26,783 bases of DNA, taken from positions 1-26,783 of the forward strand of contig JAOXYB010047946.1 in assembly GCA_028565635.1 (NCBI GenBank). Reading direction: 5' to 3'. Positions 20,207-26,783 of this stretch are shown piece after piece. The stretch comes from Phoronis ovalis (taxonomy: Eukaryota > Phoronida > Phoronidae). Numbering within the stretch: position 1 is the stretch's first letter; every line of letters begins with the position of its first letter. The notes beneath the pieces were generated by a model, which did not search any database, was not told where the DNA came from, and saw only the letters and a program-made list of their open reading frames with translations. Both the position numbers and the translations under genes were made by a program.

Positions 20207-22827
20207 TATTCTCGTCTATTCAAAATAAATAAAAAACACGTTGTAAAATTAATATATTCTTACAACAAAATATACAGTTATCATTTAGTCTTTTAAATTC
20301 AAATATGACTTTATTGGACGCAACAAGAACAATTCTGTGGACTATAACGTTTGTCTCTGTGCGCCTCCAATAACATCCTGCCAATGCTCCAAAACCAGTT
20401 TCCACAAATTTTGTAGTTTTTCTCAAAACTTTTTTTTAAATCGCTTCTGAAGTTTTTTTTCTGCTCATGACGAAATAAGAAATAATGCTGTGCCTATAAC
20501 ATAACTATTGATGAATAATCATAGTTTAGTTCCGGCAGCCATTTTAGAATTATACATTATTGCGCAAAAATCTGTTTTCACATTTTTCTCTACAAAATGT
20601 TCATATTGCTTCCATGCTTTTTTTGCAATTCGCAGAAAATAAAAGTACAAATTAATAAGTACCTATACTCTGAGAATCAAATAATCTCATCAGCCGAAAA
20701 CATATCTGACCAACATCATGTTTTGCTGCAACAGGACAGCGATCTTGAATCTTTTTTCCTAATACGCGAATCCAATTTACTAAAAGGCAGAATTAAGCAA
20801 ATATTCTTTATTTACTTCAAGTTCAGTGAACGTGCATTTGTTTTTATACATTTATGAAACGATGTTCCCATGTGTAAGTCATAGAAAATTAGAAATTGAT
20901 GATGATTTGTCAGTTATCTAAATTTGTGTTGTGCAGTTTGTCCGACTTAGCATGTTACCTTTGAATATTTTTTCCACGCATCTTACGAAAAGTTTCCCCC
21001 TAAGGCCTCTTACAAGGAAATAAGCAGGGGATGAACTCGGGCTAATGGGTTTTTCACATCATAAAAGCATGTTTTCCACGTAATGTAAACAAACGCACAC
21101 CTATCCTTCTTTCGTATCTAGAAAGATGTTAAGATAGTCATGTATTTTGAAATGATGATAAATGCGTCCACATGTACCCTAGCTGTTTTAGTTGTTACAT
21201 GTTCCTAAAGCTTTAGTTGATTGTGGGAATCTAATTAAATAGTACGTTTATTTATCAGCAGATAATGAAATTATATAGTCTTTTGCAATCAGTCTGCGAT
21301 ATGACTTATTTGAAAATATTTGAATTAATTTAGTTGTTTTCGTTACCTTATCAGAATATGTTACCTTTGGTAAACTTCCTTATACTACAGAAAGTATAAA
21401 AAGGCGCTAGTTATGTTTTTGAGGTAAGAAGAATTTGGAATAGGTAAGTATAACATTTCATAATAGTAAGCTGTTAAATTAGCTCGATCCCTGCACATTT
21501 AAGTTTATTTGTTTTACAAGAAAAAATTAAAATCTCACAAACAATCTTATTAAAGAGATTAATGCAATAATAATAATAAAAAGATTCTAATTTAAAATTT
21601 TGTTAATTTTAACGCTGCTTTATATGTTACAACAACGATGGACCACATAACTTTGATTAGAACATATTCATACAAACGAACGTGACAACACGGCTCCACA
21701 AGCTACAAATAAAGTGGCGCGACGTTAAGAACTATAACTCACCAGCGTTTAGCAGGCTAAGAATATTATTCATGTACTATGTAACTCTGTGTTTGTTCAT
21801 TGCATTTATAATTCAGCTAGGTATAAGCGTACACACTAGAATCCACCAGTATTAGGTCAAAACAACTAGGTAAGCTTGATAAAAAAGTTGACATTTCACG
21901 ATAACAGCACTGAGAATGTCCACTGTATAAGTATTCAAATTAGAGGCCGGTTACATGTAATTATAAGAATTAAATCCTACTGTCAATGAAAGAGTTAGTC
22001 GCATGCGATATATGAAATAAATTTAAATAAATACGTGTTAATAAAAAATATTGCTCCGACCAGCAAACATTTTCAAAACTTTTACAAGAAGGGGGCCCGT
22101 GCGTTTATTATATATTAACTGAGTTTGCCTAGACTCCACCTGGACTTAAATAATAAATTAGATCATCTATGTCTTTTATCCAGTTAGATTGGTTAAATTG
22201 CATGTCGGCCCATTATGACTTTTCAATCGGTCAAGACCCGGCCGTTATATGTCCTTAATGTACTCAAACCTGCACATTAACCGCAATGCAATTGCGCCCT
22301 TTTACCACTTTATTACACACAGCATACTAATTCCGTTTTACTTTGTAAACTGTTTATTACTACTAGTTACTTAGAAGTGTTTTTCTTCGTGATACCTTTA
22401 ACAAGCCATTGGAATCTCCTGATTTAATTTAAGCTTTTTAGTTTGATAATATATTGCTTTTTAATAAAGATGGTCCTGAGTGACTCCTTGTTTATTCTGT
22501 TGTCGTAGATATATATGCATGTTTCCTAAATACTGATTATGCTGCAAATACTTTTGCAGTAAATACAGGAGATAAAATATTTTCAATATTGTGCTACATT
22601 TGAAATAACAACCTTTAAACTGTTTTGAAACTACTTTATCCGGACCTTTGGAACTTCCTTGTTCAAAATCAAGATAAGTACTAATTTCAAAATAAGTCAG
22701 TTGTATTAACCTAAATACTAAATGTATTATGTAACATACTATAGCCACTCATTTTTCACAAGCACGTTCTGTGATAAATTTTACTCGGAATTAGCAAACG
22801 TAAATTCTTCTTCATACTGCTAATAAT
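20207..22827. other. No gene recognised (intergenic)
   Basis: About 2.6 kb of AT-rich DNA. Open frames at 20220-20426 (minus), 20597-20857 (plus) and 22461-22748 (minus) have no recognisable domain or splice context and are left unassigned. No long internal repeat was noticed. Confidence 0.45.
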
Positions 22828-23592
22828 CAGTGGCAGAATTACGGGGTGACCTTTCCCAAAGAGAAATGTTAAAAGTATTTTCAATATTAAATTGCAACTA
22901 ACAATTCACAAATTATAAATGTGTATTGAATAGTTTGTATAAAGACCATTTTATTTATGATTCTGATTTCTGATAAAGTTCCGTTAATTTTTAAATATAT
23001 AAACTCTTCCGTACGATTGCTGGTATTGATAAACCAATTGCGATATCAAAGACAATTTCCATGGACACTCTCATGTATGAGTTATAGCTGTTTGATTTTT
23101 TTTGTTACATAATGGCTGATCTGAGGGGAATAACAATGAAATAAACAGGCTAAATGTTTTACCTTTCCAATAAAGAAGAAGTCATTTTTCCCGTTTCTTG
23201 GTTCTGAACGACCAAATATTGACTCTGACAACAGGCACCTTATCAAAATTGTATCAACTTATTTTTAATAATTTTTTTGAAAACAATCTTTATTCAAATT
23301 ATATCCAGAAAGGTAGCACATGCAAGGCAGAAAAAAACATGGAAAAACAAAAGATTTCCGAGGGAGACCATTCGGCTCCCCCTGCCCGAGGTACGACACC
23401 TCACCCGCATCCATCCTCAACCCTCGACCAATCCCACTCCTCACTCGGCTAAAAAAAAATCTATTTGGTTAGCATCTCTGTAAAGGTATACTTTATACCA
23501 TAATACTTGTTAATATGCACCTTGTATGAATTAAAAATCTTGTAACTGAAAAAAATGTGCGCCCTCTTTTCAGAAAATCCTGGATCCGCCAG
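22828..23592. mobile_element. Possible non-autonomous hAT element (weak)
   Basis: The left end cagtggcagaattacggggtg and the right end, whose complement reads ctggcggatccaggattttc, both resemble hAT termini of the CAGTGGCGGATC type. The right end is preceded by gcgccctcttttcagaaaatcctggatcc, as in such elements. A convincing 8-bp target duplication was not found (ctaataat versus tagtaaat), and no transposase frame exists. A GC-richer stretch at 23365-23450 stands out inside. It may be two unrelated ends. Confidence 0.3.
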
Positions 23593-23761
23593 TAGTAAAT
23601 GTTTAACAGCTTCATGTTTCTTACTTTAGGTAATTGTAGCTGTCATCCAAGTCGTATTCTTTGAAACGTATCATGGTTTTGTTGCATATTTAAAAAAAGA
23701 AATATAATAATTAAACTGTTTTATACTTTAACTCCTATTAGTTATCAACAAAGAAATAAAA

Positions 23762-23834
23762 ATGTCGTGGAAAATGGCGGCCATACATCACGTTGCACTG
23801 CTACTATTTTGTACATCTGTGGATAGTTTTTTGA
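23762..23834 (+). CDS. Gene B exon 1: signal peptide
   Basis: ATG at 23762 (or in-frame ATG at 23774) through ...CTSVDSFL, donor A|gtaagt at 23834/23835, phase 1. The hydrophobic core is HHVALLLFC. The second ATG sits in aaaatggcggc, a better start context. Confidence 0.75.
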
Positions 23835-26767
23835 GTAAGTTATTTTTAGCGAATTTTGTTTCTTTATTGCTTTAATCATAAACAATTTTAACTAAACATG
23901 TCTCGTTTAATTTGCTTACTATATATGCCTGAATGAAAAGTAGAAGGGAGACACGTTCTCGTCTATTACCGTCTCCACCAGAGCTAGGTCACCCCAGCAT
24001 TGATGGAGGCTTCGTTTAAATTCTATTTTCCGTAATTGTTTGCATATTTTTATTTGAAGCTATATCGTAACAAATAGATGGAGATACAAAAATATTATGA
24101 TATGGCACGAATTTAATAATACGTTTCTTCTAAATGCAGGTACCTACCTGGTTATATATAAGAATTATATTTATTTATTACTTTTTTGTGTATTTCAGCT
24201 AGGCATTAAAACTGATTACAAAATAATGAATGAAATGCGTTTAACACACTTCGTAAATACTGAAAATGTATTTAACAAAGCAAATACTTTAATTGTAGTT
24301 GCTAGACAATGTCCAGGTGGCGAATCAGAAATTGGAGGCTGCCTTCTTGAGGCCTATCTTACACATGTGCCTGATGCAGATTTCACAGCTTCTAGTCAGC
24401 ATGATGGCAATCATTCACCAAGAAACTCACGCCTCTTTACAACTGCATTAGGAGCGTTCACCGGTGCCTGGTCATCAAAGATAAATGATCTCAGCCAGTG
24501 GATCCAGGTACATGAGAAAATAACTGAAAAAAGTTATCGGAAAATATATAGGGCAACGGAGATATGCTTTATTATTTTGAAGAACAAAGTAAAACTCAAA
24601 CGATTACTTTTGAATATTTCCTAATTGGATATAAGTTACAGTAAAGAATGGGATATAATATATTTTCATCATAAAAACGGAAACAGTTTAAATCTTAAGT
24701 ACAGCAGAACGAAGACATTTCTGGTCTCACAGTTATAAGTTTAAAATTTCCGTATCGTAACTTGTATGTTGATAAGTACAATGTAATTTTTCTTGAGTTC
24801 CGTAAAACTCAGTTCAAAGTGATCAGTTATAAAATTGTGTTAAAGGTTGATTTGGGAGCAGAGAAAGAAGTGACTGCCTTAGCAACGCAAGGAAGAGATC
24901 AGGTTGATCAATGGGTGACGTCATACATTCTCAGGTATAGCACTGACCAAAGCAAATGGACTGAAGTACAAGATAGTGAGTACAATATACCTTAACAGAA
25001 TATAGAATAAAGTTAGGTTTTTATTTATCTAATCTCTGTCAGTACCCAAAGGTTTTACCAGGATCAATACTGAAATAAATGTGAACCGTGTATAGTCCTT
25101 AAAAACCTTAGTTTTCACTTTTAACGAGCGTACAATAACAAATCTGAATTATTCAAAATTATAGTAAAACAATTAGGCATGTTTATTTCAAAAATGCATT
25201 TCATAAATGAAAAACTACTCATTTTTCCTGCAGGTGGGCGAGCTTTTATAGGAAATTCAGGATCCCATGATGTTGTACATCACAACCTATCTATACCTTT
25301 TACTGCCAGATACGTACGTCTCATTCCTATAACTTGGCATGGCCACATCTCACTTCGTTGGCAGCTCTATGGTCCGAATTGTGAAGGTATTGAAACAAAA
25401 AGTGTTAACATTCTGAATCTTAAAAAAAAGTTTTTTGGTCTGTGTTATTAATTTGAGTGACTTTTAGTTGTCAATTTGAGAAATATCTACCTAATGTCTA
25501 ACGTATTTAATTTTTTACAGAGGCAACAGTGTAACAGAAATATTTTTCTTTTTTGCCGTCTTATTTACTTTTAAAAACGTATTTTGTTCGCTAAAGTTGG
25601 ATGATACCATTTTTAACATCTGCTTTATTGTGGTTCTTTGAAGATTGTGTCAGCACGGCTTACATTAACCAGGCAAAAGGAAAAGGTTTAAGCTCCTCAA
25701 GCGACTATAATGAGTTTCATTCGCATAAAAACGCCCGACTGTATCATGCTAGTGGATGTAGCTTTACTGGAAGCTGGTCAGCAAAATACAATGATATATC
25801 TCAATGGATTCTGGTAAAAAATCACTTTACAACTTTTGAAATATTGACGCCTTGCTCGAAGGGTAGTGCCACCTAGCTCATCTTACAAAAGTGTAATTGA
25901 TGTAAAGATATTCTCATAATGTATCGTAGTTGTTAAACTTTAGATTTAGAATGTTATATATTGGTAACAACAAAAAAAATACAATGCCCCAGGACAAAAC
26001 GTAGCTATTTCTCAGAAAAGTATTACCCATGGGGATTATTACAAGTATAACTTCAGGAGACTTTTGCAAAAGTGTAGATAGCCAGAAAAATATTTGATCA
26101 GACTTTGAAATTTGTTAGTAATATAATATAACCTGCAATGTTTTAGATGGATCTCGGTAAGGAAGAGGAAATTTTCAGTATTGCAACTCAAGGCCGGGAA
26201 GACTACGCGCAATGGGTAACAGCTTACAGGATACAGTACAGCTCGGACTCTCATAACTGGCATTTGTATGGAGATGATTTCAGCCGTAGTATTTTTACCG
26301 GAAATTTTGATCGTAATACCGTTGTAAGACACAATTTTGAGGCTCCAATTACTGCCCGTTATGTTAGACTTTTACCCGTTGCATGGCAAGGTCATATTTC
26401 ATTACGATGGGAATTGTATGGTCCGTCTGGATGCGAAGTAAAACGTAAGCCAACATTTTTATTTATTAACGCAAACATGAATAATGGAAACAATAAGAGT
26501 AAAACATATTTACATTGTTAACAATGATATTAAAGTATTTTATAAGCATCCCTTCTAAATAACACGATACTGTAATATGTTTCTTTGACAGTTTGTCCGA
26601 AAGCTGGGATGACATTCACTTCTCATGCAAGTTCGTCGAAAGAAACAGCGTCTTCTATCTATGATGCTAATCATTCAGCTTCGAATTCTCGGCTCTTAAC
26701 CACTGCCAGTGGAGGCTATACTAGCGGATGGTCTGCAAAGACAAATGATAGATATCAGTGGATACAG
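23762..26767 (+). CDS. Gene B: secreted tandem F5/8C-domain protein (3' end outside window)
   Basis: Seven exons fit one frame: 23762-23834, 24299-24507, 24846-24975, 25234-25386, 25644-25813, 26147-26444 and 26592-26767, together 1209 nt or 403 codons, continuing past the right edge. Residues 1-23 are a signal peptide (MAAIHHVALLLFCTSVDSFL after MSWK). Three F5/8C domains follow: about 29-187, 190-341 and 346 onward. Each opens near a Cys and shows SRLFTTA/ARLYHAS/SRLLTTA, then GAWSSK/GSWSAK/GWSAK and SQWI/YQWIQ; the first two end TARYVRL and ISLRW.LYGP. Domain-joining introns are phase 1 and the mid-domain introns phase 0. Domain 1 has an extra phase-1 intron (24976-25233). No membrane segment is visible. 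Such proteins usually bind surface glycans or matrix; the target is unknown. It differs from gene A in lacking apple and EGF modules in the part seen. Confidence 0.87.
23770..23781 (+). promoter_or_regulatory. TISU/YY1-like start element in gene B
   Basis: gaaaatggcggc matches the vertebrate TISU consensus SAASATGGCGGC at 11 of 12 positions and contains a YY1-type core. It surrounds the second in-frame ATG of the signal peptide. TISU couples YY1-driven transcription to initiation on very short 5' leaders; whether this works in this organism is unknown. Confidence 0.4.
24299..24507 (+). CDS. Gene B exon 2: F5/8C domain 1, first half
   Basis: Acceptor attgtag at 24292-24298, donor CAG|gtacat at 24507/24508 (phase 0). 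Encodes CPGGESEIGGCLLEA, FTASSQHDGNHSPRNSRLFT and GAWSSKINDLSQWIQ. The first part is longer than usual and carries an additional Cys. Confidence 0.87.
24846..24975 (+). CDS. Gene B exon 3: F5/8C domain 1, middle
   Basis: Acceptor gttaaag, then VDLGAEKEVTALATQGR, DQWVTSYILRYS and KWTEVQD, donor A|gtgagt at 24975/24976 (phase 1). Confidence 0.9.
25234..25386 (+). CDS. Gene B exon 4: F5/8C domain 1, end
   Basis: Acceptor ttcctgcag, then GRAFIGNSGSHDVVHHNL, FTARYVRLIPITWHGH and SLRWQLYGPNCE, donor G|gtattg. It is phase 1 on both sides. Only domain 1 has this separate exon. Confidence 0.9.
25644..25813 (+). CDS. Gene B exon 5: F5/8C domain 2, first half
   Basis: Acceptor tctttgaag, then DCVSTAYINQAKGKGLSSSS, KNARLYHASG and GSWSAKYNDISQWIL, donor CTG|gtaaaa (phase 0). 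It joins domain 1 with no linker. Confidence 0.88.
26147..26444 (+). CDS. Gene B exon 6: F5/8C domain 2, second half
   Basis: Acceptor tgttttag, then MDLGKEEEIFSIATQGR, QWVTAYRIQYSSD, ARYVRLLPVAWQGH and SLRWELYGPSGC, donor C|gtaagc at 26444/26445 (phase 1). The leading ATG is internal and not a start codon. Confidence 0.9.
26592..26767 (+). CDS. Gene B exon 7: F5/8C domain 3, first half
   Basis: Acceptor ttctttgacag, then LCPKAGMTFTSHASSSKE, NSRLLTTASG and GWSAKTNDRYQWIQ, donor CAG|gtacat (phase 0). The rest of the domain lies beyond the window. Confidence 0.88.
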
Positions 26768-26783
26768 GTACATACATACATAT

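Noticed and set aside
24097-24298. ATG-initiated extension of gene B exon 2 to the left
   Set aside because: This is intron 1 read through: the splice acceptor at 24298 joins the signal-peptide exon in the correct phase, and the extension has no domain similarity.
26147-26149. ATG as a start of a separate gene
   Set aside because: It directly follows an acceptor AG and sits in the middle of an F5/8C domain whose first half is the preceding exon.
26039-26332. 97-codon minus-strand frame
   Set aside because: Antisense shadow of gene B exon 6.

Overview
The window is AT-rich, intron-containing animal DNA. Multi-exon genes with GT-AG introns encode secreted F5/8 type C (discoidin-like), calcium-binding EGF and PAN/apple domains, and the rest is diverged repeats. 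This fits a marine invertebrate (cnidarian, mollusc or similar), but the sequence alone does not fix the phylum. No bacterial operon, tRNA, rRNA or CRISPR array was seen.

Layout. 1-570 is a tandem satellite with a 153-bp unit. 1183-2612 (minus) holds remnants of two rhodopsin-class GPCR genes: one nearly whole receptor broken by frameshifts, a missing segment and a stop, and 24 bp away a TM6-TM7-like fragment of another. 4303-5945 carries local tandem duplications, one with a weak candidate signal-peptide exon. 6820-9130 is a block with an LTR-retrotransposon 3' end embedded in it; the same block recurs, permuted, at 16353-17970, where it carries a 331-bp hAT-like MITE and a dead discoidin exon. 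9460-9545 is a near-perfect hairpin.

The coding core is a discoidin-domain cluster. Gene A (minus, 15936 to 10902) appears complete: four exons encode signal peptide, PAN/apple, calcium-binding EGF and one F5/8C domain, 287 residues. Gene A' (minus, about 20210 to 18499) is a decayed duplicate that keeps the upstream flank and the last exon but lacks the middle. Gene B (plus, 23762 to beyond the right edge) starts with a signal peptide and encodes at least three F5/8C domains in tandem. A fourth relic, resembling gene B, is a pseudo-exon at 17631-17714.

All domain-bounding introns are phase 1, and each F5/8C domain has one phase-0 intron after the conserved Trp-Ile-Gln/Leu, so domain modules can be copied without breaking frame. 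The overall picture is a fast-evolving cluster of secreted, probably carbohydrate- or surface-binding proteins undergoing duplication and loss, next to decayed receptor genes and mobile DNA. The binding role is inferred from domain families, not shown by the sequence.
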